From NCBI GenBank assembly GCA_934277945.1, contig CAKQWA010000010.1, forward strand, positions 13,142 through 77,141: a stretch of 64,000 nucleotides of DNA, written 5' to 3'. This stretch comes from an uncultured Alphaproteobacteria bacterium. Lineage in GTDB: Bacteria > Pseudomonadota > Alphaproteobacteria > CAAGCB01 > CAG-977. Positions 24,626 through 34,747 of the stretch are shown here, piece by piece. Positions within the stretch are counted from its first letter, which is position 1. Every line of letters begins with the position of its first letter. The notes under the pieces were generated by a model. It had not been told where the DNA came from. It ran no database searches and was given only the letters and a program-made list of their open reading frames with translations. The translations under genes were made by a program, and so were the position numbers.

Positions 24626-24677
24626 TTTGCGTCCTTTCCTTTTTTTCTATTATACGGTCTGCATACGACAACTTCTG

Positions 24678-24691
24678 ACATATCGATATGT
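24678..24691. promoter_or_regulatory. 14-base perfect palindrome between divergent genes
   Basis: ACATATCGATATGT, perfectly symmetrical, in the 103-base region shared by the 113-residue gene (minus) and the DnaQ-like gene (plus). It could be an operator controlling both transcripts; no regulator has been linked to it. Confidence 0.45.
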
Positions 24692-24728
24692 TATCTGTAA
24701 AAGAGTAATAAAAACAGGAGATTTTTTT

Positions 24729-25238
24729 ATGGTAAGAGAAATTGTTTTGGATACGGAAACCACAGGGCTGTCGCCTAAAAACGGGGATAAGCTGGTGTCG
24801 ATTGGGGCTGTGGAACTGGTCAACGGTAAAGTCGGAAGTTCTTTTTATGCGGAAATCGACCCGATGCGCCCCATACCGGTCGAAGTTTCCGCCATTCACG
24901 GATTAACAAACGAAAAGCTGAAAGACAAGCCCGCTTTTTTTGAAGTTGCCCCCGTTTTTCTGGAATTTATAAAAGATTCGCCGCTTGTCATTCATAACGC
25001 ACGGTTCGATATGGGCTTCATAAACACCGAACTGACAGCGGCAGGCTTTGATCCGATCACCGAAGACAGAATCATCGACACTCTGCCGATGGCTAAACGG
25101 CTATTTCCTGAAGAACGGGTGAATCTGGACGCTTTGTGCGAAAAATTCAATATTTCTCTGAAAGAACGCTTTTTCCACGGGGCGTTGCTTGACGCTCGTC
25201 TGCTGGCTTCGGTCTATCTTTGTATGAAAGGAATGTGA
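24729..25238 (+). CDS. DnaQ-like 3'-5' exonuclease
   Basis: A 169-residue DEDDh exonuclease related to the DNA polymerase III epsilon subunit. The three motifs are intact: ExoI VLDTETTGLSP, ExoII IHNARFDMGFIN, and ExoIII HGALLDARLLASVYL (His and Asp present). It would remove 3' nucleotides from DNA or RNA. It is shorter than chromosomal epsilon (about 230-245 residues) and lacks the polymerase-binding tail, so it is probably a stand-alone nuclease. ATG at 24729 follows ACAGGAG. The beta-CASP gene starts one base after its stop, so the two form an operon. Substrate preference is inferred only. Confidence 0.9.
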   Translation: MVREIVLDTETTGLSPKNGDKLVSIGAVELVNGKVGSSFYAEIDPMRPIPVEVSAIHGLTNEKLKDKPAFFEVAPVFLEFIKDSPLVIHNARFDMGFINTELTAAGFDPITEDRIIDTLPMAKRLFPEERVNLDALCEKFNISLKERFFHGALLDARLLASVYLCMKGM

Positions 25239-25239
25239 A

Positions 25240-26436
25240 ATGAAAGTGTGTATCAGACGTGGAGCAACTCAAATCGGCGGTTCGGCGGTCGAAGTCGTCG
25301 CCGATAACGGACAAAGAATCGTTCTGGATATCGGTTTGCCTTTAGATGCGGAAACCAACACACCCGACCTTTTGCCCGACATCAAAGGACTGACGGAAAA
25401 GACGGACGACCTGCTCGGCATTATGATTTCCCACGCGCATCAGGATCACTACGCCGCGGGAAAGTGGATCGATCCCGCCATTCCCGTTTTTATGGGAAAA
25501 GCGACAAAAACGATTATGGAAGCCGCCCGCGATTGTCATCTGCCGTCCGTATTTTGTTTTGAAACGGTCGAAACGTTTGAAGCCCGAAAGCCTTTTGTCC
25601 TCGGCGCGTTTACGGTAACGCCGTATCTGACCGACCATTCCGCCTATGACGCCTATGCTTTTCTGATTGAAGCGGACGGAAAGAAACTGCTTTACAGCGG
25701 GGATTTCCGCGCTCACGGCCGCAAGAAAAAGCTGTTCAAAGCAAATATCCGCGCATTGCCGGAAAGCGTTGACGTCCTGCTGATGGAGGGATCCTGCCTC
25801 GGGCGCGAAGACGACCGTTTTAAAACGGAGGAAGAACTGGAGGATGCTTTCTTAAACGAATTCAAACAGACGAAAGGCCTTATTCTTGTCCAGTCGTCGA
25901 TGCAAAACATCGACCGGATCGTAACGGTATACCGCGCTTGTAAAAAAACGGGACGGAAACTTGTTTTATCGGGCTATGCCGCTTATCTGCTGATGAAGCT
26001 GGAAAATCCGCGTTTGCCGAATCTGACGTGGCCGGACGTGAAAAAGTTCGCGGTCAAAGAACAAAACCGCTGTTCCGTTTCGCCCGAAGAAATCGCCGCC
26101 GATGCCGGAAAATATGTTGTTCTGCCGGTCAAATCGACTTTCGACACATTAGTAAAAACGGACAATCTGAACGACGAAACTCTTTTCGTCTGGTCAATGT
26201 GGAGCGGATATAAAGACAGATACGCGGACAGGTTTGAGGCTCTTAACAAAGCTGGCGTCCGATGCGTCGATCTGCACACGTCGGGGCACGCGGACATTCC
26301 GGCTTTGAAAGAGTTTGTCGCAAAAACCACACCGAAAACGGTTGTTCCTATTCATACCTTTCATCCCGAACGATTTAAAGACTTATTCGATAACGCCGTC
26401 CTGCACGCCGACAACGAAGTGTTTGAAATAGAATAA
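25240..26436 (+). CDS. Beta-CASP metallo-beta-lactamase-fold RNA nuclease-like protein
   Basis: A 398-residue protein of the MBL fold with a beta-CASP insertion, as in RNase J and CPSF73. Visible metal motifs: IMISHAHQDHYAA (H-x-H-x-D-H), TDHSAYD, and YSGDFRAHGRKKKLF with the bridging Asp. The beta-CASP part has LLMEGSCLGR, VQSSMQNIDRIVTVYRACKK and the Lys/Gly-rich LVLSGYAAYL, and the C-terminal HTSGHADIPALKEFV and VVPIHTFHPERF fit motifs B and C. It is shorter than RNase J (about 550) and lacks its C-terminal domain. Expected activity is endo- or exonucleolytic RNA cleavage, or a related phosphodiesterase role. It directly follows the DnaQ-like gene and ends the cargo, 193 bases before the right att site. 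Confidence 0.82.
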   Translation: MKVCIRRGATQIGGSAVEVVADNGQRIVLDIGLPLDAETNTPDLLPDIKGLTEKTDDLLGIMISHAHQDHYAAGKWIDPAIPVFMGKATKTIMEAARDCHLPSVFCFETVETFEARKPFVLGAFTVTPYLTDHSAYDAYAFLIEADGKKLLYSGDFRAHGRKKKLFKANIRALPESVDVLLMEGSCLGREDDRFKTEEELEDAFLNEFKQTKGLILVQSSMQNIDRIVTVYRACKKTGRKLVLSGYAAYLLMKLENPRLPNLTWPDVKKFAVKEQNRCSVSPEEIAADAGKYVVLPVKSTFDTLVKTDNLNDETLFVWSMWSGYKDRYADRFEALNKAGVRCVDLHTSGHADIPALKEFVAKTTPKTVVPIHTFHPERFKDLFDNAVLHADNEVFEIE

Positions 26437-26519
26437 GACAATAAACAAGTTGCAATCCGTTTCCCGATTGAAGATAATATTTTCGGATTGATTAAGGACG
26501 AAAACGGTTGAAGAAACGG

Positions 26520-26540
26520 GTTGCAAAGAGGTTGCAACGG
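26520..26540. repeat. Subterminal repeat, right copy
   Basis: Same 21-bp sequence and same orientation as 14080-14100, located 89 bases inside the right att repeat. A further GTTGCAA lies at about 26449-26455. Spacing fits integrase arm sites. Confidence 0.55.
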
Positions 26541-26585
26541 TGATTTTTCAAAGCAAGGCTTTCGCCGCGGCGAAAGTTTCGGGCA

Positions 26586-26615
26586 ATAAAAAAAGCCCTG
26601 ATTTCTCAAGGCTTT
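26586..26615 (-). terminator. Terminator for tRNA-Leu supplied by the element
   Basis: AAAGCCCTGA and TCAAGGCTTT form an imperfect stem; on the minus strand it ends in a run of seven T residues. It directly follows the tRNA 3' end, so the element restores both the tRNA end and a terminator. Confidence 0.65.
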
Positions 26616-26621
26616 ATTTTA

Positions 26622-26708
26622 TGGTGCCCCTGGCCGGAATCGAACCAGCACGCCCAAAAGGACAACAGATTTTGAGTCTGTCGCGTCTACCAGTTCCGCC
26701 ACAAGGGC
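26622..26708 (-). tRNA. tRNA-Leu(CAA), integration target
   Basis: 87 bases with encoded CCA. Acceptor stem GCCCTTG pairs with CAGGGGC, the D-arm is GTGGCGGAACTGGTAGACGC, the anticodon arm ACAGACTCAAAATCTGT carries CAA, and a long variable arm (class II, as expected for Leu) precedes the T-arm GCTGGTTCGATTCCGGC. The 3' part (26630-26677) is the 48-bp sequence repeated at 13901-13948, so the present 3' end came from the element. Confidence 0.9.
26630..26677. repeat. Right attachment-site repeat inside tRNA-Leu
   Basis: Identical over 48 bases to 13901-13948. It spans from the acceptor/T-arm to the anticodon loop, a usual crossover region for P4-type integrases. Confidence 0.9.
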
Positions 26709-26792
26709 ACTCAAAACAAGATGAAATATACTCGGATTTTGTCCCCTGTCAACATCTTTTTTCACAAAAGGGCGATTTTTTTCGCGCCGCCG

Positions 26793-28784
<1,992 letters not shown>

Positions 28785-28807
28785 TTTTCATCATCATCAA
28801 GTTAAAT

Positions 28808-31174
28808 TCAAACCGCGCCGCCGCTTTTGTTTCCGGCTTTTTCCGGCAGTTTCGCCGGCGTCGGACGGGCGATGACGCGCGAACCGCCGCTCGTGCGGTT
28901 ATTCCCAAAATAGTACGTTTTTTTCGGAAAACGCAAGGCAAAACATTCAAACAATTTGTCAACGAACGTTCCATCGACCGTCAAATCCCCCTTGTACCAA
29001 GCGGGCTTGAAAGCGGATTTACCTTCTTGCGCGGCGGTAAATTTCTCCGTCCAGTCCGTCTGCAAATCAAGCGCGACGGCGAACGGCAGATGCTTGTCGT
29101 ACAGCAGGCGCATTTTCGATTCGACGTTCTGCACGCCCGCCAGTCTGGAATCGGCTTTTGCGGACAAATACGCCCGATACGCGTCCAAACTGTCCAGAAT
29201 CGAGCGTCCCAGCGCCGACGGGGATTTCAGCATCGTGTAGGAAACAATGATGCACGCGATGGTCGCCAGCAGGAAAAACGCCGCGAAATAGGACGTTTGA
29301 ACGCCGAAAAACCACAAAAGCACGCACATCGGGACAATCAGATACGCTTCCGCCAAGCCCAAAACGGACTTGACGAACCAGCCGGATTTCAGCCGGATTT
29401 CGTCCAGCATCCGCACGCCGACCAGATACGCTCCGACGGCGAACATCAGGATTCCCGCCGCCGTCATCGCCGTCGTCGCCCCGTAAAGCGACAGACCGGA
29501 AATGAAGCCCAGCGCAACCGCCGTCATCAAAATGCCGAACAGAAAATATGTAATGTAAACGGTGACGTACTTCGCCGCGTAATCCTTTTGAATCATCTTC
29601 GTCAAAGCGGCGAACAGGCGGTCGAGTTTCAGCGTGTTGCCCTGATTGACGGCGAACGACGTTTCGGATTTGGCGAAAAGCCCTTTGGCGACCTTTTTTT
29701 CAAGCGGATTCAGTTTCGACGTCGAATCCGTCTGCTTAATCAGCAGAAAATCGCCGTTTTTCTGTTCCGCCATGGCAAGAAAGCCCTTGCCCGCCATGCT
29801 CAACAGCAAAATGAAAAAGTTTTTGGCGTCCGCTTTTTTCGTCAGCGCGTAGCGCAGAACGGCGGCGTTGAAATCGTCCTTTTGCGACGGCTTCATGTTC
29901 TGGAACGACGACAGGCGGTTCTTTTTAATGTCGTACCACGTCGCGACGTAATACGACAAAACAATGGCGAACATCAAAAACGCGGCGACGGTCGTCGCGT
30001 AGTCGTCCGTCAAAACGTCCATGAAACTTTCCGGCGGCGTGAACGTCGGCACGTTTTCCTTGAAATTGGCGAAGACGGTGAATTCCTCCGCCGCGGCAAG
30101 CGGATAGCGCAACGTGAACGACAAATCGCCGTTCGCGTCCTTGCGCACGCGGTACAGTTCGTCCGTCAGCGGCGAATCGCCCGTTTTCGCGCCCGCGCCC
30201 AGCACTTGCGTCGATTGCGGGAAAATGACGTACGCGCCGGCTCTGGTCACGGGGAAAAACCAATGATTCCCCGTAATGCTGTAAGACAATTCCTTGAAAT
30301 CGTCGAACGAGGACACCTGATGCGCCAGAATGTAACTCCACCGGTAGACGTGCACCCCCGGCAACAGCGGTTCGTCGCCCAAAGACACGCGGTAGCCGAA
30401 CAGGCTGGGCATCAATTTGGGCGTAATCGGCTCGCCGTTGTGCGTGGCGGATAAAAGCGTGATTTTCGTGCGGAATTTTTCGCCCGCGCGGTCTTTGAAC
30501 GTGTAGGGGAAATAGCGGTTCAGCCCGTGCGCCAACTCTCCCCTGCCGGACACGACGCGCTGGACGGTTTCGGACACGGAAACGGAGCCGTCGCCCAGAA
30601 TTTCAACGCGCGCGAACATATAAGGGATGTGGTCGGCGGCGGGCACTTCGACCAGATTGTTCGGCGGCATGGCGATCAGGAACGTTTTGCCGGGGAAGTC
30701 GGACTGATAATAATTCATCCTGTTTTTTTGATACTTTTCCCAGCGTTCGCGCTCTTCCTTTTCCTTTAAGACCGCCTCTTGCAGACGGGCGCTGAAAAAC
30801 CGCGTTTGAGCGGCGCGCACGACGGCGTCCTTTTCGCTTTGTTCCAGCCTGCCCTGCATTTCGCCGATTGTCTTGTCGGCGTATCCGGCGGCTTGCGGCG
30901 CCTGAACGTCCGCCGTTTCGCCGTCGTTTCCCGACCCTTTGAAAACCAGCGGCTTGCCCGTGTACATATTGCTTTGCAATTCCTGCAAAGTCGGCACGGC
31001 TTGACGCGACATCTTCGAGGGAAAAGTCTTCATCAGTTCTTCAAGGTTTTCGTCAAGGGCGGATTTTTCGGCGACCGTCGCGGATTGCCGTTCCTGCGCG
31101 AACGCCGGCGCGCGCAAAAAGGCGCACACCATGCCGGCGGCGAGAATCAATCCTGTCAGGCGGATGCGGCTCAT
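28808..31174 (-). CDS. DUF2207-type membrane protein
   Basis: A 788-residue envelope protein. It has a signal peptide (LTGLILAAGMVCAFLRAPAFA), a coiled-coil stretch (EGRLEQSEKDAVVRA-like region near residues 100-150), then the extracytoplasmic domain with PYMFARVEILGDGSVSVSETVQ and FPYTFKDR, which matches the DUF2207 beginning (immunoglobulin-like, YDVTI-type repeats). After about residue 400 come one membrane helix (TTVAAFLMFAIVLSYYVATWY), a cytoplasmic part, and then three to four more helices (YITYFLFGILMTAVALGF; TAAGILMFAVGAYLVGV; LIVPMCVLLWFFGV). Function is unknown for the family. ATG at 31174 is preferred over TTG at 31180. It may be in one unit with parE downstream. Confidence 0.75.
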   Translation of the reverse strand: MSRIRLTGLILAAGMVCAFLRAPAFAQERQSATVAEKSALDENLEELMKTFPSKMSRQAVPTLQELQSNMYTGKPLVFKGSGNDGETADVQAPQAAGYADKTIGEMQGRLEQSEKDAVVRAAQTRFFSARLQEAVLKEKEERERWEKYQKNRMNYYQSDFPGKTFLIAMPPNNLVEVPAADHIPYMFARVEILGDGSVSVSETVQRVVSGRGELAHGLNRYFPYTFKDRAGEKFRTKITLLSATHNGEPITPKLMPSLFGYRVSLGDEPLLPGVHVYRWSYILAHQVSSFDDFKELSYSITGNHWFFPVTRAGAYVIFPQSTQVLGAGAKTGDSPLTDELYRVRKDANGDLSFTLRYPLAAAEEFTVFANFKENVPTFTPPESFMDVLTDDYATTVAAFLMFAIVLSYYVATWYDIKKNRLSSFQNMKPSQKDDFNAAVLRYALTKKADAKNFFILLLSMAGKGFLAMAEQKNGDFLLIKQTDSTSKLNPLEKKVAKGLFAKSETSFAVNQGNTLKLDRLFAALTKMIQKDYAAKYVTVYITYFLFGILMTAVALGFISGLSLYGATTAMTAAGILMFAVGAYLVGVRMLDEIRLKSGWFVKSVLGLAEAYLIVPMCVLLWFFGVQTSYFAAFFLLATIACIIVSYTMLKSPSALGRSILDSLDAYRAYLSAKADSRLAGVQNVESKMRLLYDKHLPFAVALDLQTDWTEKFTAAQEGKSAFKPAWYKGDLTVDGTFVDKLFECFALRFPKKTYYFGNNRTSGGSRVIARPTPAKLPEKAGNKSGGAV

Positions 31175-31321
31175 TGACAAAAACCCCGTTGTAAAAACGT
31201 CAACTTATTTACTAGCGCATTTTCCCGCCGCGTGCAATCTTTAACTTTTATCTTTGCATATCCGGCGAATTGGTGTATGCAGGAAACAGTTTGTCTTTTT
31301 TATTTTACGGAAAGAACCGTC

Positions 31322-32563
31322 ATGGAAACATTGTCTTTGAACAAAAACAAAATCCGCGTTTTGCTGTTGGAAGATTTGCACAAAAACGCCGAAAACTATT
31401 TTCGCGCGCACGGATACGACAACATCGTATCCTATAAAACCGCTCTGGACGGCGAACAGTTGAAGAAAGAACTGGCGGAAACGCACATCGTCGGCATCCG
31501 CTCGCGCACGAAATTGACGGCGGAAGTGCTGGAATCGGCAAAAAAACTGATTGCCGTCGGATGCTTCTGCATCGGCACGAACCAAGTCGATTTGAACGCG
31601 GCGAAACGTTTGGGCATCCCCGTTTTCAACGCGCCGTACTCCAACACGCGCTCCGTGGCGGAACTGGTTTTGGGCGAAATCATCATGCTGATGCGCCACA
31701 TTCCCGAAAAGAACGCCGCCGCCCACCGCGGCGAATGGCAGAAAAACGCCAACGGCTCGGTCGAAATCCGTCATAAAGTGCTGGGCATCGTCGGCTACGG
31801 GCACATCGGGTCGCAACTGTCCGTTCTGGCGGAAGCGGCGGGTATGCGCGTGCGCTATTACGACATCGTCGACAAACTGGCGATGGGCAACGCGGAATCG
31901 TGCTCCTCGCTGTCCGAACTTTTGTCCGTTTCCGACATCGTCAGCCTGCACGTTCCGCAAACCGTGCAGACGAACAACATGATTTCCCACGCCGAATTTT
32001 TCGCCATGAAAAAAGGCGCGTACCTGATTAACGCCGCCAGAGGCACGGTCGTGGACGTCGACGCTTTGAAAGAAGCGTTGGAAACGGGACATTTGGCGGG
32101 CGCGGCTCTGGACGTGTTCCCCAAGGAACCCGCCAGTAAGGACGAGGAGTTCCTCTCCCCCCTGCGCGACATGGACAACGTGATTTTGACGCCCCACATC
32201 GGCGGGTCGACGCTTGAAGCGCAGGCGAACATCGGACTGGAAGTGTCCGAACGTCTGGTGAAATACTCGGACAACGGGTCGACGCTGGGCGCGGTGAACA
32301 TGGTCGAAGTGTCCCTGCCCGTTCAGGAAGCCGGCAAAGTGACGCGCTTCATGCACATTCACAAAAACGTCCCCGGCGTTCTGTCCGCCATCAACCACGT
32401 CTTTTCCGACCGCAAACTGAACGTTTCGGGGCAGTATCTGCGCACGGACGGCGAATACGCCTATGTGGTCGTGGACGTTGACGGCGCGGTCGCCGATCCG
32501 ATGGAATTGCAGCACGAACTGGCAAAAGTCGACGGAACGCTGAAAACGCGCTATCTGCTGTAA
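31322..32563 (+). CDS. serA: D-3-phosphoglycerate dehydrogenase
   Basis: First step of serine synthesis: oxidises 3-phosphoglycerate with NAD+. The 413-residue protein matches the E. coli-type length (410). The N-terminal substrate domain has IVGIRSRTKLTAEVL and VGCFCIGTNQVDL; the Rossmann domain has VLGIVGYGHIGSQLSVLAEAAG, HVPQTVQTNNMI, and AARGTVVDVDAL; the catalytic His is in VILTPHIGGST. A C-terminal ACT domain (NVPGVLSAINHVFSDRKLNVSGQYLR) provides serine feedback binding. ATG at 31322 follows GAACCGTC; the longer upstream frame has no ribosome site. It stands alone and is divergent from the DUF2207 gene. Confidence 0.96.
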   Translation: METLSLNKNKIRVLLLEDLHKNAENYFRAHGYDNIVSYKTALDGEQLKKELAETHIVGIRSRTKLTAEVLESAKKLIAVGCFCIGTNQVDLNAAKRLGIPVFNAPYSNTRSVAELVLGEIIMLMRHIPEKNAAAHRGEWQKNANGSVEIRHKVLGIVGYGHIGSQLSVLAEAAGMRVRYYDIVDKLAMGNAESCSSLSELLSVSDIVSLHVPQTVQTNNMISHAEFFAMKKGAYLINAARGTVVDVDALKEALETGHLAGAALDVFPKEPASKDEEFLSPLRDMDNVILTPHIGGSTLEAQANIGLEVSERLVKYSDNGSTLGAVNMVEVSLPVQEAGKVTRFMHIHKNVPGVLSAINHVFSDRKLNVSGQYLRTDGEYAYVVVDVDGAVADPMELQHELAKVDGTLKTRYLL

Positions 32564-32679
32564 GTGCCGATGCGGGTTGAAATTTTTTTCACAAGGCGCG
32601 AGAAGCAACCTTGCGCTTTGTAAAAAAAAAAGGCATACTGTCTAAATCCTTATGATTTTTCGCAACAGGGAGCTTTTTT

Positions 32680-33954
32680 ATGGATTCTATTGATTTAAAT
32701 CTGGCAAGAAAACAGACGCTTGCGCTGGTACTGGCGGGCGGCAAGGGTTCGCGTTTGAAAAATTTGACGGGAGGACAGGCAAAACCCGCGGTTCCTTTCG
32801 GCGGAAAATTCAGAATCATCGACTTCCCGTTGTCGAACTGCATCAACTCCGGCATCCGCCGTATGTGCGTCCTGACGCAGTACAAGGCGCATATGCTGAT
32901 CAAGCACATTCAGCAGGGGTGGAGTTTCTTGCAGCCCGAACTGCACGAATTCGTCGAAGTGTGGCCCGCGCAACAGCAGACGTCGGACGAAATCTGGTAT
33001 CAGGGCACGGCGGACGCGGTCTACCAGAACGTTGAAACAATCAAATCGCACCGCCCGAAATACATTTTGATTCTGGCGGGCGACCACATCTATAAACAAG
33101 ACTACTCCAAAATGCTGGAACAGCACATCCGCACGGGTGCGAAAGCGACCGTGTCGTGCATTGAAGTGCCTATTGAAAACGCACACGAATTTGGCATTGT
33201 CGACGCGGACGCGGAAAGCAACATCGTCAAATTTGTCGAAAAGCCGAAAAATCCGCCCGCCATCCCCGGAAATCCCGACCGCTCGTTCGCCAGCATGGGC
33301 ATCTACATCTTTGATGCGGATTTCCTGATCGACCTGCTGGAAAAAGACGCGAAAGACAAGGAATCGTCGCACGATTTCGGCAAGGATTTGCTCCCGTCGC
33401 TGATCGGCAACGTTAAAATCATCGCCCACCGCTTCCAAGACAGTTGCGTGTTCAACAAAACCGACGAAGCCTACTGGCGCGACGTCGGCACGATCGACGC
33501 GTACTGGGAAGCGAACTTGGATTTGACGAACGTCGTTCCCGACTTGGATTTGTACGATTCCCGCTGGCCCATTTGGACGTTCCAAGAACAGCATCCCGCC
33601 GCGAAATTCGTTTTTGAAAACGAACTGCGCACGGGCATGGCGGTCAAATCGCTGGTTTCCGCCGGCTGTATCATTTCCGGCGCGACAATCCGCCATTCCC
33701 TGCTGTTTTCGGCGGTCAAGGCGCATTCGTTCTCGTTGGTTGAAGATTCCGTCGTCCTGCCGAGTTGCGTCATCAACCGCCACGCGCGCATCCACAAAGC
33801 GATTTTGGCGGAAGGATGCGTCATTCCGCGCGGATTGGTCATCGGTGAAAATCCCGAAGACGACGCGGCGCGCTTCTACGTTTCGGAAAAAGGCGTCGTT
33901 CTGGTCACGCCCGATATGCTGGCGAAACTGCCCGCGCGGGAATTTGACGAATAA
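32680..33954 (+). CDS. glgC: Glucose-1-phosphate adenylyltransferase
   Basis: Makes ADP-glucose for glycogen synthesis. The 424-residue product is normal length. Landmarks: nucleotide site VLAGGKGSRLKNLTG, the PAVPFGGKFRIIDFPLSNCINSGI block, WYQGTADAVYQN, ILILAGDHIYKQDY, the glucose-1-P site FVEKP, SMGIYIFDADFL, DFGKDLLPSLI, YWRDVGTIDAYWEANLDL, and the beta-helix end with SLLFSAVKAHSFSLVEDSVVLPS. An N-terminal QTLALVL segment contains the usual allosteric Lys region. A strong terminator lies 20 bases after the stop. No other glycogen gene is near, so control with them cannot be seen. Confidence 0.97.
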   Translation: MDSIDLNLARKQTLALVLAGGKGSRLKNLTGGQAKPAVPFGGKFRIIDFPLSNCINSGIRRMCVLTQYKAHMLIKHIQQGWSFLQPELHEFVEVWPAQQQTSDEIWYQGTADAVYQNVETIKSHRPKYILILAGDHIYKQDYSKMLEQHIRTGAKATVSCIEVPIENAHEFGIVDADAESNIVKFVEKPKNPPAIPGNPDRSFASMGIYIFDADFLIDLLEKDAKDKESSHDFGKDLLPSLIGNVKIIAHRFQDSCVFNKTDEAYWRDVGTIDAYWEANLDLTNVVPDLDLYDSRWPIWTFQEQHPAAKFVFENELRTGMAVKSLVSAGCIISGATIRHSLLFSAVKAHSFSLVEDSVVLPSCVINRHARIHKAILAEGCVIPRGLVIGENPEDDAARFYVSEKGVVLVTPDMLAKLPAREFDE

Positions 33955-33973
33955 GATGCCGTAAAGCCGTCCG

Positions 33974-34022
33974 ACCGCCGAAAAGTAACGGAGTGAAAAT
34001 TCCGGCTTCTCGGCGGTTTTTC
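33974..34022 (+). terminator. Rho-independent terminator after glgC
   Basis: ACCGCCGA (33974-33981) and TCGGCGGT (34010-34017) form the outer stem, with CGGA/TCCG pairing inside, then a T-run. Confidence 0.8.
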
Positions 34023-34042
34023 TTGCATACAACGGAGCGATC

Positions 34043-34747
34043 ATGATTTCTTTTATACGCACGCAAATCGACAGGGTTCTGGCTTGGATCAAATGGCCCG
34101 TCGCCGTCTGCATGGTTTTGAGCGTCCCCGCCACCGTCCAGTCGTTCCGCCACTACATCGGCAAATACGTCAACAACACGTCGGGGCTGATATTTTTCGC
34201 CATCGGCATGGCTCTGCTGATTGCCGTGCGCGTGCTGACGTCGGCAAGGCGCGGCGCGGCGGAAACCATGGAACACGAAATGACGCACACGGTTTTCGCC
34301 CTGCTGACCCTGCATCCCGTGCACGATTTGCAGGTGCGCGACGGCGGCGGCGGATACATGACGTATTCGGGCGGCGGCAACTGGCTGATTACAATCGCGC
34401 CGTATTTCTTTCCGCTGTCGCTGGCGGGGATGTTTTTCATCGGCGCGTGCGCGCAAAGCATTTTGGGATACACGCCCGAATGGGTTTACGTCGGCTTGGG
34501 CATGGCGGCGGGATATTACCTTTGCTCGAATTTCCAGCAAATCCACCCCGAACAGACGGATTTTAAAAAAGTCGGATTTCTTTTTTGCTTCGCGTTTCTG
34601 CCGGGGGCGAATATGCTGGTTTACGGGTATCTGCTGGCGTTCATCGACCGCAATATGCAGGGCGTGGCGTACTTTACCAGACTGCTCGCCTATTTCATCC
34701 GCAAAGACGGCTTGTGGGTCGTCGAAAAAATCGCCGCGTATTTTTAA
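34043..34747 (+). CDS. Membrane protein with HExxH motif (M50-like)
   Basis: A 234-residue inner-membrane protein with about five hydrophobic helices. Helix 2 region GLIFFAIGMALLIAVRVL is followed by EHEMTHTVFALLTLHP, an HExxH zinc-peptidase motif at about residues 75-79 beside a membrane segment, which recalls M50B-type intramembrane or membrane-bound peptidases. The second metal site of M50 (an NxxPxxxLDG motif) was not recognised; PYFFPLSLAGMFFIG and FLPGANMLVYGY are the nearest candidates. No partner gene is obvious. It stands convergent with the RNA methyltransferase gene and their stop codons overlap by four bases. A zinc role is plausible but unproven. Confidence 0.55.
   Translation: MISFIRTQIDRVLAWIKWPVAVCMVLSVPATVQSFRHYIGKYVNNTSGLIFFAIGMALLIAVRVLTSARRGAAETMEHEMTHTVFALLTLHPVHDLQVRDGGGGYMTYSGGGNWLITIAPYFFPLSLAGMFFIGACAQSILGYTPEWVYVGLGMAAGYYLCSNFQQIHPEQTDFKKVGFLFCFAFLPGANMLVYGYLLAFIDRNMQGVAYFTRLLAYFIRKDGLWVVEKIAAYF

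Larger units (their letters stand above)
13901..26677. mobile_element. Integrative mobilizable element in tRNA-Leu(CAA), about 12.7 kb
   Basis: Bounded by perfect 48-bp direct repeats (13901-13948 and 26630-26677), the right one inside tRNA-Leu(CAA). Contents in order: P4-type integrase, AlpA-like protein, MobV relaxase, tiny hydrophobic peptide, ankyrin protein, lipoprotein, frameshifted DnaB-like helicase, WYL regulator, PD-(D/E)XK-like protein, tandem AAA+ ATPase, unknown, DnaQ-like exonuclease and beta-CASP protein. There is a relaxase but no conjugation channel, so it would need a helper. The DNA is more AT-rich in several genes, uses strong Firmicutes-style ribosome sites and has a different codon use from the flanks. 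These are signs of recent transfer. The left repeat copy has lost one C next to the repeat, so it no longer encodes a complete acceptor stem. Confidence 0.88.

Noticed and set aside
13901..26677. Prophage
   Set aside because: No capsid, terminase, portal or tail genes are present; a relaxase is, so a mobilizable element fits better.
32590..32640. Hairpin between serA and glgC as a terminator
   Set aside because: The stem is imperfect and is followed by A residues on the plus strand, not T residues.
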